Source of the DNA: Verrucomicrobiota bacterium
GTDB lineage: Bacteria > Verrucomicrobiota > Verrucomicrobiia > Limisphaerales > UBA8199
Direction of reading: 5' to 3'
Length of the DNA: 64,000 nt
Assembly: GCA_012517205.1 (NCBI GenBank)
Contig: JAAYVL010000022.1
Span: 21,384 to 85,383, forward strand
Shown here: piece by piece, positions 51,352 through 59,642 of the stretch
Numbering within the stretch: the stretch's first letter is position 1
Layout: the number at the start of each line of letters is the position of its first letter
The notes under the pieces: generated by a model
Databases searched by the model: none
What the model saw: the letters and a program-made list of their open reading frames with translations, nothing else
Told to the model about the DNA's origin: nothing
Made by a program: the position numbers and the translations under genes

Positions 51352-52200
51352 TCAGTTCGGCTCCGGGGCGGCCCGGAGCACCGCCGAAAGATGTTCGAGG
51401 CTCCGGGCGGCCTGCGCCGGCGTCCCGCACTCAACCGAGAAAACAATATCGCGCGGGCATTTCCGGCGGACAATATCCACAATCCGCGCCCAATCGAGCA
51501 CGCCTTCGCCGCAGGCGCAGCCGACGGGCGTTCCCGTCACCTTGCCGCGTTCGGCTTCCGCGTGCGACACGGAAATATCTTTCGCATGGAGATGCACCAG
51601 CCGCGGCGCCACCCGCTCCAGCCACGCATACACGTCGTGCCCGCAGAGATAGGCATTCCCGGTGTCGAAGTTGATGCCGATGGCAGGCGATTTGACGAGG
51701 TGATAGATGCGGTCCAGGCCGTCCGGGTGCCGGGAATACTGGGCGTGCGGCTCCAGGCCGATTTTGACGCCCCGCCGCTCGGCAACGAACGCCGCCTCCT
51801 GCAGCGTGTATTTGATCAGCACGAAGTCTTCCGCCTCCGTCGTCCAGGGCGCCTTGATGCCTTCATCGGTGTTGACGACCGGGACGCCGATTTCCGCCGC
51901 GGCCCGGATGGCGAGCTTGAGGTATTCGCCATGCACCTCGGGGCGGCCCAGCGGCCCGTGCGATTGCAGGCCCGAGATCTTCAGCCCCGCCTGGTCGCAC
52001 GCTTCCCGGATGCGCCAGGGATCATCAAACAGCGAAACCGTGTGGAAATACCCGGCTTCGCTCATCAGTTCCCGGCCCCAGTGGACCATGGGTTCGAAAT
52101 AGGTGTAGCCCATCTCCGCCGCCTTCTGGACGGCCCACGTGAATGGTTTGTCCGAGCTGCGCGAGAATTCCGCGTTCAGTCCAATATGTATCTTGCTCAT
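51352..52200 (-). CDS. Xylose-isomerase-like TIM-barrel sugar phosphate isomerase/epimerase
   Basis: MSKIHIGLNAEFSRSSDKPFTWAVQKAAEMGYTYFEPMVHWG...GLQSHGPLG...GIGNFDTGN-like 'AIGINFDTGNAYLCGHD', 'VHLHAKDIS'. Confidence 0.88.
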   Translation of the reverse strand: MSKIHIGLNAEFSRSSDKPFTWAVQKAAEMGYTYFEPMVHWGRELMSEAGYFHTVSLFDDPWRIREACDQAGLKISGLQSHGPLGRPEVHGEYLKLAIRAAAEIGVPVVNTDEGIKAPWTTEAEDFVLIKYTLQEAAFVAERRGVKIGLEPHAQYSRHPDGLDRIYHLVKSPAIGINFDTGNAYLCGHDVYAWLERVAPRLVHLHAKDISVSHAEAERGKVTGTPVGCACGEGVLDWARIVDIVRRKCPRDIVFSVECGTPAQAARSLEHLSAVLRAAPEPN

Positions 52201-52250
52201 CTTCAGGTTTCTTTGTGTTCGGGTTTTCAGGGGTGCGGCCCCGGCGCGGC

Positions 52251-53642
52251 TCAGAGCTTCCAGCCGTTGTACAACGGTCGGCGGAGCCGCCGGTTCGCCT
52301 CGCGATTGCCGATGAATTTTTCTTTCACCGGGTCCCACTTAAGCCGGGTCTCCAGCCGCGCCGCGATCTCGGCCAGGAGGCCCAAATACGACGCCACGTG
52401 CGTTGCGTCCACGTCCGAGATGGGATCCTGGCGGCTGCGAATGCAGTCCAGGAAATTCTGGCCGTGGTTGAGGTCTTTGAACGCCGCGCGGTCGCCGGTT
52501 TCCTTTTTGATCAACACGACATCCTCGCCGGGGCCGGTCACCGGGTACAGGTGCGTTTCGCCGGGGCGGAGCAGGACCCGCAGCAGCGATTGCGGCTCGG
52601 CGGAAATGCCGGCGCGGCTGACGTGCACCCATCCCTGGTCGCCGATGAACCGCGTGCCGGTCTGGAGCTCCCGCTCGCTGCTGCAGTCAGTGAAGCGCAT
52701 CCGCAAGCCGCTGGCGAACGTGAAGGTGGCCTGCCACCGTTCGAGGTTGTCGGTGAAGCCCTGCTTGCGATAAACGCCCTGACACTGGATTTCACACGCC
52801 TCCCGCGCCAGCGCCGGGCAGCCCCAGGCGGCGATATCGAGATAATGCACGCCCCAGTTGCAAATAAAGCCGGCGCAGTAGTCCCAGATCAGATACCAGT
52901 CCGGCCAGGCGACGCGCCCGGGATTATAGGGCTGGGCCGGCGCCGGGCCGCGCCACATCTCCCAGTCGAAGCCGGCCGGCACCGGCTGCGGTTCGAGGGA
53001 CCCGGCATATTTGGGCTGGTATTCCGGGCCGGGAGCGGCGACCTGGATCTCGCGCAGTTGGCCAAGGTAGCCGTTGCGGACCAGTGCGCAGGCCTGCCGG
53101 AACTTCCCTTGCGACCGCTGCCATGTGCCCGCCTGGAACACGCGCCGGTGCTTCCGCACGGCCCGGCGAATCTGCTGCCCCTGCTCGACCGATACGCCCA
53201 TGGGCTTCTCGCAATAAAGATCCTTGCCGACCGCCGCCGCCGCCGTCGCCATCAGCGCGTGCCAATGGTCCTGCGCGGCGATCATCACCGCGTCAATATC
53301 CGGCCGGGCGATTAAGGAGCGGTAGTCGGCATACATCTCGCAGCCCCGGTCGCCGTAATGCGCATCCGCCAGCTCTTTGGCTTTTCGGCGCCGGTCCGCG
53401 TAAACGTCGCAAACCGCCACGACCCGGCAATCGTCCAGGCCCAGAAAGCTCTTCATATTGCCGACGCCCATTCCGCCGACGCCGATGCAGCCCAGCGCGA
53501 TCCGGTTGCCGGCGCCGAACGCCGAGGCGGGAATGAAAGTGGGCAGGCTGAGTGCCGCGACGGCCGCCGCCGAACTTTTCAGAAAGTCGCGGCGGGTGAG
53601 GGCGGCGGGCTTCAAGGGAATGGTGGGGATGGATTTTTGCAT
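52251..53642 (-). CDS. TAT-exported Gfo/Idh/MocA family oxidoreductase
   Basis: LTRRDFLKSSAAAVAALSLPTFIPASAFG; 'RIALGCIGVGGMGVGNMKSFLGLDDCRVVAVCDVYADRR', 'DIDAVMIAAQDHWH', 'KDLYCEKPMG'. Confidence 0.93.
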   Translation of the reverse strand: MQKSIPTIPLKPAALTRRDFLKSSAAAVAALSLPTFIPASAFGAGNRIALGCIGVGGMGVGNMKSFLGLDDCRVVAVCDVYADRRRKAKELADAHYGDRGCEMYADYRSLIARPDIDAVMIAAQDHWHALMATAAAAVGKDLYCEKPMGVSVEQGQQIRRAVRKHRRVFQAGTWQRSQGKFRQACALVRNGYLGQLREIQVAAPGPEYQPKYAGSLEPQPVPAGFDWEMWRGPAPAQPYNPGRVAWPDWYLIWDYCAGFICNWGVHYLDIAAWGCPALAREACEIQCQGVYRKQGFTDNLERWQATFTFASGLRMRFTDCSSERELQTGTRFIGDQGWVHVSRAGISAEPQSLLRVLLRPGETHLYPVTGPGEDVVLIKKETGDRAAFKDLNHGQNFLDCIRSRQDPISDVDATHVASYLGLLAEIAARLETRLKWDPVKEKFIGNREANRRLRRPLYNGWKL

Positions 53643-53681
53643 GGGGTAGTGATGGGGATGCGGTGTCATGGGCCAGGCGGT

Positions 53682-55886
53682 TTACGGGGTCTGGGCGACG
53701 GCGCGGGTCGCGGCGCGGCCCAGCCGGTAATGGTGATGGATTTCCGCGGGCGGGAGCACCCGCGGGTAGATGGCGATTTCGTCAATGCGCCCCTCGAGCG
53801 TGGCCTCGAGGTCGCTCCGGCCCCCGAAGAAAACCTCCCGGGATGGGTCCGGCGCGGCCTCGCCCGTCAGCTCCGGATCGGGATTGCCGTCCAGGTAAAC
53901 CGCCACCCGCCGGTCCTCCCGCACCAGCGCCACGTGGTGCCACGTTTTCGGAGCGATGACCGTGCGGCCCGTCAGCGGGCCATACGCCAGCGTGCCGGCG
54001 GCGCCGGCGGTTCCGTTGAGCGCAAGCGCCTCGCCGCCGCGCCCGTACAGGTAGCCCGTGACCGGCCGCGCGTCGTGGGGCAGGCCGTTCCAGAACCAGA
54101 ACTCCACCGTGCTGTTCCGCCCCGGCGGCTTCAGCTTCGCGCGCAGCCGGCCGCCGGCGAAATGCGGGCAACGGTTAATCGCGTCCCGCCCGGAAAAAGC
54201 CGGCGACGGCGGCCCCTCCAGCCAGCGGACAACGCCCGGCTCATAGACGGCCGGCCAGCGCGCGCCGACGGCGTTCCGCGCGGCCGGCCCGCCGGGTTCC
54301 TCCAGCCGCCAGTAGGCCAGCGGTTTGCCCGCCCGCACCGCCTGCGCGTAGGCGCCGTCGGTGACCGTGAGCGGGCGGCGGGGCTGGCCGCTGACCTTTT
54401 CCAGCAGCCCCAGCAGCGCCGCCAAGATCTTGGGTTCGGCCTGGGGTTCCAGGCCGGCGGTGCGGCAGGCCCAGGTATTGTATCCGCCCAGCACATGCAG
54501 CTCGGGCGGAGGGATGTAGCCCTCCTCCGCGTTGGCCAGCTCGATGTTCATCGTCGGCTGGAGCGGGCTTTGGGCTTTGAGCTTCAGTCCGCTGAGCGCG
54601 AACACTTCGCAGGGCCAAATGGCGATGCCCAGCTCCCCGACGCGCAAGGCCTGCAAGGGCACGGCGCGGACCGGGTTCTCGTGCAGCCAGAGTTGCTCGC
54701 GCGCATAAACCTCCGGCAGCGACCGCGGCGGGCGTCCGTCGAGTTGGGCGGCCATCTCCCGCGCCCAGGCCAGCCGCTTCGCATCCGGCTGGCGCGTCGC
54801 CAGCCGCAGCGTTTTCTGGCGCATCGCCAGCGGCGCCCAGTCATGGAACACCATCTTCCGGTATGCCTCCGCCGCTATTTGCGCCAGCTCGCCCGCGTAA
54901 GCGTCCCGGGTGATCTCGCGCCGCGGCTGGCTGTAATCCATCCACTGCTGATCGCCGCTGGTGCCTTGCGACATGATGCCCACAAAGGCCGGGCCCGCTC
55001 CGTCCGCGCCGAGCAGCGTCCCCAGCTTTTCCGCAAACACTCCGTAATAGTCCGCCGAGAGCGCGGGGGCGCCAAAATAGTGCATCGAATAGTTCGCCAG
55101 CACGGCGAGGGGCCGTCCCGCGGGGGATTGCACCGCCAGCAGCGTCAACGCCGGGTCGGACGGCCCCGACGGCCCGATGGTGTCCGGGTTCTGGTGGCCG
55201 GGATGCATATTGGCGCGAACCGTCAGCTCGCCAAACGGATCGGGCAGCCGTTTGTCTGGGCGGCGAATCCACACCCGCGTGTGTGTATGCTCCGGCGCCG
55301 CCGCGACGGTCCAGCCGACGCGGGCCGGGGCGAGATTCGCCACCGCGCGCTGCAAACCGTCCACGATGCGGGGCAGCGCAAACGCCGGGTAATGCGGGTC
55401 GGCGTCGGTCCCCAGGCAGCGCATGAGCGACGGCGTGCTGTGTGTATGCACCGCCGAAAGCATGATGCGCTCCGCCGGGATGCCCGCAAGCTGCTGCGCG
55501 CGCGCCCGCACGGCGTCGGCGAACTCGACCGGGATCAGGCACGTATCCAACACCCCCAGCGCCACCCGCGCGCGCCCGTCATCCAGCACCAGCCAGCGCA
55601 CATGCAGGCGGTCGTGAACCTGATCCGCCGTCTGGGTAAAGAAGCCGCCGTTGACAATCACCGGCAGATTCGTCGGCGTCACATCCACCGCGGCCGCACC
55701 CGCAAGAAAGACCCGCCCCCGGCCGGCCGGATGCGCCGGCTGCGGAAGCCCGCCCGGCGCGGCGCTGGCCGCCAGCGCAAGGAAAAGAACCAGCCCCGCA
55801 AAGTGCGGCCACTCCGCCCGCGCCCGGACCCGCCGTCCGGGGGTGCTCCCGCGTCCGCCGCTTGCGTTAAACTCCGGGCGTTTCAT
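53682..55886 (-). CDS. Secreted neutral/alkaline ceramidase-like protein with C-terminal LamG/concanavalin-like domain
   Basis: AGAAAVDVTPTNLPVIVNGGF...VLDTCLIPVEFADAVRARAQQLAGIPAERIMLSAVHTHSTPS; C-terminal 'KTWHHVALVREDRRVAVYLDGN...GRIDEIAIYPRVLPPAEIHHHYRLG'. Confidence 0.85.
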   Translation of the reverse strand: MKRPEFNASGGRGSTPGRRVRARAEWPHFAGLVLFLALAASAAPGGLPQPAHPAGRGRVFLAGAAAVDVTPTNLPVIVNGGFFTQTADQVHDRLHVRWLVLDDGRARVALGVLDTCLIPVEFADAVRARAQQLAGIPAERIMLSAVHTHSTPSLMRCLGTDADPHYPAFALPRIVDGLQRAVANLAPARVGWTVAAAPEHTHTRVWIRRPDKRLPDPFGELTVRANMHPGHQNPDTIGPSGPSDPALTLLAVQSPAGRPLAVLANYSMHYFGAPALSADYYGVFAEKLGTLLGADGAGPAFVGIMSQGTSGDQQWMDYSQPRREITRDAYAGELAQIAAEAYRKMVFHDWAPLAMRQKTLRLATRQPDAKRLAWAREMAAQLDGRPPRSLPEVYAREQLWLHENPVRAVPLQALRVGELGIAIWPCEVFALSGLKLKAQSPLQPTMNIELANAEEGYIPPPELHVLGGYNTWACRTAGLEPQAEPKILAALLGLLEKVSGQPRRPLTVTDGAYAQAVRAGKPLAYWRLEEPGGPAARNAVGARWPAVYEPGVVRWLEGPPSPAFSGRDAINRCPHFAGGRLRAKLKPPGRNSTVEFWFWNGLPHDARPVTGYLYGRGGEALALNGTAGAAGTLAYGPLTGRTVIAPKTWHHVALVREDRRVAVYLDGNPDPELTGEAAPDPSREVFFGGRSDLEATLEGRIDEIAIYPRVLPPAEIHHHYRLGRAATRAVAQTP

Positions 55887-56079
55887 GGCGCGGCGGCCCG
55901 GCGGCGAACGGGATCGGAAGGATGCAGGTTCACGCCCCCTTTATAAAGCAATCGGGCCAAAGCGCAATTCCCAAACTCGGCGCCCGCCGCCGCCGCGGCC
56001 GGACGCCGCCGGCGGCGGGGCGGGGGGCGGCGGGAGCGGGCTTCCGGCGGCCGCGGTTGGCGGGCTTCGCCGCCGTGCC

Positions 56080-57204
56080 TCAACCCGCGCGCCGGGCGGC
56101 TTCCACCACCTTGCGCATGGCTTCCTCATGGCGCTCGAAGGAGTCCACCATCTTGAATTGGACCCGGGCGCGGTCCGCGCTGTGGCCCGGCCGATGCACC
56201 TTGAAGTAGCGGTCGCCCTCCAGGTGATCCGTCAGGAAACGGATGCCGATCTCGAAGGTGATGAGCCGGGCGCAGAAGACCAGGTGATCCTTTTCCACCG
56301 GGTTAAGGAACCCGCCCGCGGAGTCCAGGTAGCCGTTCACCAGGGCCGCGAACATGTCCAGCCGCATTTCAACCCGCGCCAGGTCGCGCTCGTCTTCCGC
56401 CGTCGGGCAGGTCGCGGTGCGGCACATATCGCCGAAATCATAAAGCGCCAGCCCCGGCATCACGGTGTCCAGATCAATCACGCAGACGCCCTCGCCGGTG
56501 GCGTCATCCAGCAGGACGTTGTTCAGCTTGCAGTCGTTGTGCGTGACCCGCTCGGGAAGCAGGCCGCGCGCGTGCAGGCCGGCCAGCACGTCCACGATGG
56601 GCTCGCGGCGCAGGGCAAACTCGATATCCGCTTTCACGCCGGCGGCGCGGTTGCAGGGATCCCGCGCGAGGGCCCGGCACAGCGCGTCGAACCGGCTGCG
56701 GGTGTGGTGGAAGTTGGGAATGGTGTCGCGCAGGCGGGGCGCGGGCAGGTCGGCGAGTTGTTGCTGGAACCGGCCGAAGGCCCGGGCGGCCTCGAACGCC
56801 TGCCGGGGCGTCTCGACCCAGTCGTAGCTCCGGGCCTGCTCAATAAAAAGATAACAGCGCCAGTGGTGGCCCTCGGCGTCGGCGTAAAAGCATTGGCCCG
56901 CGCGCGTCGGCACCAGGGTCAGCACCCGGCGGGAAACCGGGTCGGCGCCGGCGGCCTCCAATTGGCGCCGGATGTGGGCCGTGACGCGCGCCACGTTATC
57001 CATCAGCCCGGCCGGGTCTTGAAAGACGCGCGCGTTGAGGCGCTGGAACAGGTAGCGCATCGGGCGGCCGGACTGGTTAAACACCACCGCGTACGTGTCG
57101 TTGATATGGCCGCTCCCGTAGGGGGCGGCTTCGCAAAAATCGCCGTAAATCTGGAATTGCCCGGCGACCGACGGCAGGTCGTGCTGGGGCGGGGAAGCGG
57201 ACAT
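56080..57204 (-). CDS. Aminoglycoside-phosphotransferase-fold sugar kinase (NahK-like)
   Basis: GHINDTYAVVF, 'RVTHNDCKLNNVLLDDATGEGVCVIDLDTVMPGLALYDFGDMCRTAT' (HNDxxxxN, DxD). Confidence 0.8.
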   Translation of the reverse strand: MSASPPQHDLPSVAGQFQIYGDFCEAAPYGSGHINDTYAVVFNQSGRPMRYLFQRLNARVFQDPAGLMDNVARVTAHIRRQLEAAGADPVSRRVLTLVPTRAGQCFYADAEGHHWRCYLFIEQARSYDWVETPRQAFEAARAFGRFQQQLADLPAPRLRDTIPNFHHTRSRFDALCRALARDPCNRAAGVKADIEFALRREPIVDVLAGLHARGLLPERVTHNDCKLNNVLLDDATGEGVCVIDLDTVMPGLALYDFGDMCRTATCPTAEDERDLARVEMRLDMFAALVNGYLDSAGGFLNPVEKDHLVFCARLITFEIGIRFLTDHLEGDRYFKVHRPGHSADRARVQFKMVDSFERHEEAMRKVVEAARRAG

Positions 57205-57213
57205 GGAACCGGC

Positions 57214-58128
57214 TCAGCCCCAAAGGCGTTCCGGGTACTCGCCGGCGCGGACCAGCGCCCGGATGCTTTCCGTGACCACCGCGCGGTCTTCCCGGTAAGT
57301 GACGCCGAACCAGGCGCAGGGCGTCGGCAGCACCTTCACGCGCGCCCGGCCTTCCTGGATCAAGGCATTCACCGCCGTTGGCAGGTAGAACTCGGCTTTG
57401 AGATCCCCCTGGTGCCGCGCCAAAAACTCCGCAAAGAGGCGTCGCAAGACGTCCAGCAGCTCCGGCGTGAACCCCCAGCAATTCATCGAGACAATCTCGC
57501 GCCCGGTCAGCGGCCGGTAATGGCCGTCCGGCTCCCGGTTCCGGGCGCCGCCGGGCTGGCGTTCGATGGCGGTGAGCTCCTCCACCGACACGAGGTAACC
57601 CTCCGCGTCGGCCTGGCAAAGGCCGCGCGCCACCGTGCCGTGCTCCGAAAGCGTGCGGTCCAGTTGGAAGCCCACCATCGCGAACCGGTCGGACGCCGCC
57701 GGCCCCGGCGCCGCCAGGAACCGGGCGAGCACGCGAAACGACTCCGCCCCATAGAAATCATCCGCATTGATGACCGCAAACGGCCGGTCCAGCAGCGGCG
57801 CGGCGCACAGAACGGCATGGCCGGTGCCCCACGGTTTCTGGCGTCCGGGCGGCACGCCGAACCCGGGCGGCAGCATTTCAAGCTGCTGAAAAGCGTAATC
57901 CAGGCTGACGTGCCGGGCAAAACGGCGGCCGAAACGGTCCCGGAAGTCCTGCTCGATCTCCCGGCGGATCACAAAGATAAACTTGCCAAAACCGGCCCGC
58001 TGCGCGTCGAACACGGCATAATCCAGCACCGCCTCGCCGGCGGGACCGACAGGCTCAATTTGCTTCAAACCGCCATAACGGGAACCGATGCCGGCGGCTA
58101 AAACGACCAATGCAGGTGCGGTGCTCAA
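57214..58128 (-). CDS. Sugar nucleotidyltransferase
   Basis: ALVVLAAGIGSRYGGLKQIEPVGPAGEAVLDYAVFDAQRAGF...; 'PFAVINADDFYG'; 'GFTPELLDVLRRLFAEFL'. Confidence 0.85.
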   Translation of the reverse strand: MSTAPALVVLAAGIGSRYGGLKQIEPVGPAGEAVLDYAVFDAQRAGFGKFIFVIRREIEQDFRDRFGRRFARHVSLDYAFQQLEMLPPGFGVPPGRQKPWGTGHAVLCAAPLLDRPFAVINADDFYGAESFRVLARFLAAPGPAASDRFAMVGFQLDRTLSEHGTVARGLCQADAEGYLVSVEELTAIERQPGGARNREPDGHYRPLTGREIVSMNCWGFTPELLDVLRRLFAEFLARHQGDLKAEFYLPTAVNALIQEGRARVKVLPTPCAWFGVTYREDRAVVTESIRALVRAGEYPERLWG

Positions 58129-58286
58129 ACTCGACCGCAGACGCTACCGCCCCCCCGGCGCGGTGCAAGTCCAAAAAACGGCGGCGCGGCGTCAAAAACG
58201 CGCCCCGCCGTCCGCGCCCCCTCCCGGGAACCGGCCCGGGTCTGGCTTGCGCCGGGGCGCATAATGTGTTCCGCTGGGCGGCGGAT

Positions 58287-58883
58287 ATGGCTGCTGCAAC
58301 CATTGGCAAACTCACTTTCGGCGCCGCCGCGTTCGAGGTCGTCATCAGCGACCTGCTCCAGGAACCGGTGGAGTGCATCGTCAACGCGGCCAACGGCGAA
58401 CTCGCGCACGGCGGGGGAGTGGCGGCCGCCATCCGGCAAGCCGCCGGGAGCGAACTCGACCAGGAATGCCGGCAACGAATCCGCGCCCACGGTCGCATCC
58501 CCGTGGGAGAAGCCGTCGTGACGACCGCCGGCCGGCTGCCCTTTAAGGGCGTCATCCATGCCGTGGGCCCCCGCTTTGGCGTGGGCGACGAGGAGAACAA
58601 ACTCGTGCAAACGCTCAAAAATGCTTTTCTGCGCGCGCACGAACGAGGCTGGAAATCGCTCACCTTTCCCGCCGTCAGTTCCGGCATCTTCTCCGTGCCG
58701 CACGACATCTGCGCCCGGGCCTACCTCCGCGCCGTGCGCGAATTCTTCACCCTATACCCGCAATCGCCCCTCCAAACCATCCGCCTCGCCCTGTTCCCGG
58801 GCCCCCTGGCCGAACACCTGCGCCAGAACGTGTTCCCCCCGAAGGGCGCCGACGAAGGATGCCCAAAGCCGGGGCAGCCTTAA
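58287..58883 (+). CDS. Macro-domain protein
   Basis: VECIVNAANGELAHGGGVAAAIRQAAG, IPVGEAVVTTAGRLPFKGVIHAVGP, FPAVSSGIFSVP. Confidence 0.95.
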   Translation: MAAATIGKLTFGAAAFEVVISDLLQEPVECIVNAANGELAHGGGVAAAIRQAAGSELDQECRQRIRAHGRIPVGEAVVTTAGRLPFKGVIHAVGPRFGVGDEENKLVQTLKNAFLRAHERGWKSLTFPAVSSGIFSVPHDICARAYLRAVREFFTLYPQSPLQTIRLALFPGPLAEHLRQNVFPPKGADEGCPKPGQP

Positions 58884-58996
58884 CCCCCATCCCAAACGCG
58901 CCTCGCGTCCTCGTCACAGCCCCCGGCGAGCCGCTGGTCCGTGAAATAGCCTCCGCCCCTTAACCCACCGCTCCGCTTTCCGCCATCGCCCCCGAT

Positions 58997-59013
58997 TGTC
59001 TAATTTTTGGACA
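58997..59013 (+). repeat. 17-bp dyad accompanying copy B
   Basis: TGTCTAATTTTTGGACA; reverse complement TGTCCAAAAATTAGACA resembles 31857-31873. Confidence 0.65.
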
Positions 59014-59120
59014 CTCCCTATAACGCCATTTTCGTCCTTTCAAGACCGCTTCAGCCAAAAACCCCGCCATCCTTACGCATCCGCCATAATTCCAAGGCGT
59101 TACATAGCCAGTAATAAGTC

Positions 59121-59213
59121 GTGTACAAGGGGTGTACAAGGGATGCTCATCGGGTGTACAAGCTAAAACTCTTTGGGCATCCGGTGAGCATCCCTTGTAC
59201 ACCCTTTGTACAC
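59121..59213 (+). repeat. 93-bp palindromic interspersed element, copy B
   Basis: GTGTACAAGGGGTGTACAAGGGATGCTCATCGGGTGTACAAGCTAAAACTCTTTGGGCATCCGGTGAGCATCCCTTGTACACCCTTTGTACAC; 84/93 identical to the reverse complement of 31662-31754. Confidence 0.95.
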
Positions 59214-59388
59214 GGCGCTTTGGGAGCGGGGAAATGGGGGTATCGAGGGGAGTTGGGCTGCTGGCAGGGAGGGGGTTGGAGGAGGGGATGCCGGATGGGC
59301 GGGCTGGGGTCGGAGCCGGATATTGCTTTGTCAAGGAATCCGGAAAGGCCTGGGTTGGAGTGCCAACCGGGTGGCGTCGCCGAGGTCG

Positions 59389-59411
59389 AACTGTGCCAAA
59401 TTGGCACAGTT
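59389..59411. repeat. 23-bp perfect palindrome (11-bp arms around one A)
   Basis: AACTGTGCCAA-A-TTGGCACAGTT. Confidence 0.85.
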
Positions 59412-59642
59412 GGAATCGGGTTGGGAGGTTGGCGGGAAAAAGGGGGATTTAGGAGACTGTGAGTGGCTGAAGCCGCTGGGGGTTGGGGATGAGGTCAGTT
59501 TGGCCGATGGAGATAGGGAGGGGGAGATTCTGCCGGTTATGGGAGGGGTGCATATCCGGGGGCCTGTTCCAATGGAGCAGGCCCGAATCGGGAGGGGGAT
59601 ATGGGCAAGGGCGCTGCCGGGGCTGGCTTCGGCGCGCTTCCT

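Noticed and set aside
52264-52277. 14-bp perfect palindrome CCGTTGTACAACGG
   Set aside because: Lies in the 3' coding end of the Gfo/Idh/MocA gene; shares TGTACA with the 93-bp element but nothing else, plausibly chance.
53358-58101. 862-aa and 816-aa plus-strand ORFs
   Set aside because: Antisense to oxidoreductase, ceramidase-like, kinase and nucleotidyltransferase genes; Arg/Pro/Gly-rich shadow translations.
59121-59462. Protein reading of the 93-bp element (VYKGCTRDAHRVY..LK......PVSIPCTP.VHG in both copies)
   Set aside because: Open in several frames on both strands because the element is palindromic; no start/RBS or conserved extension outside it, so treated as noncoding.
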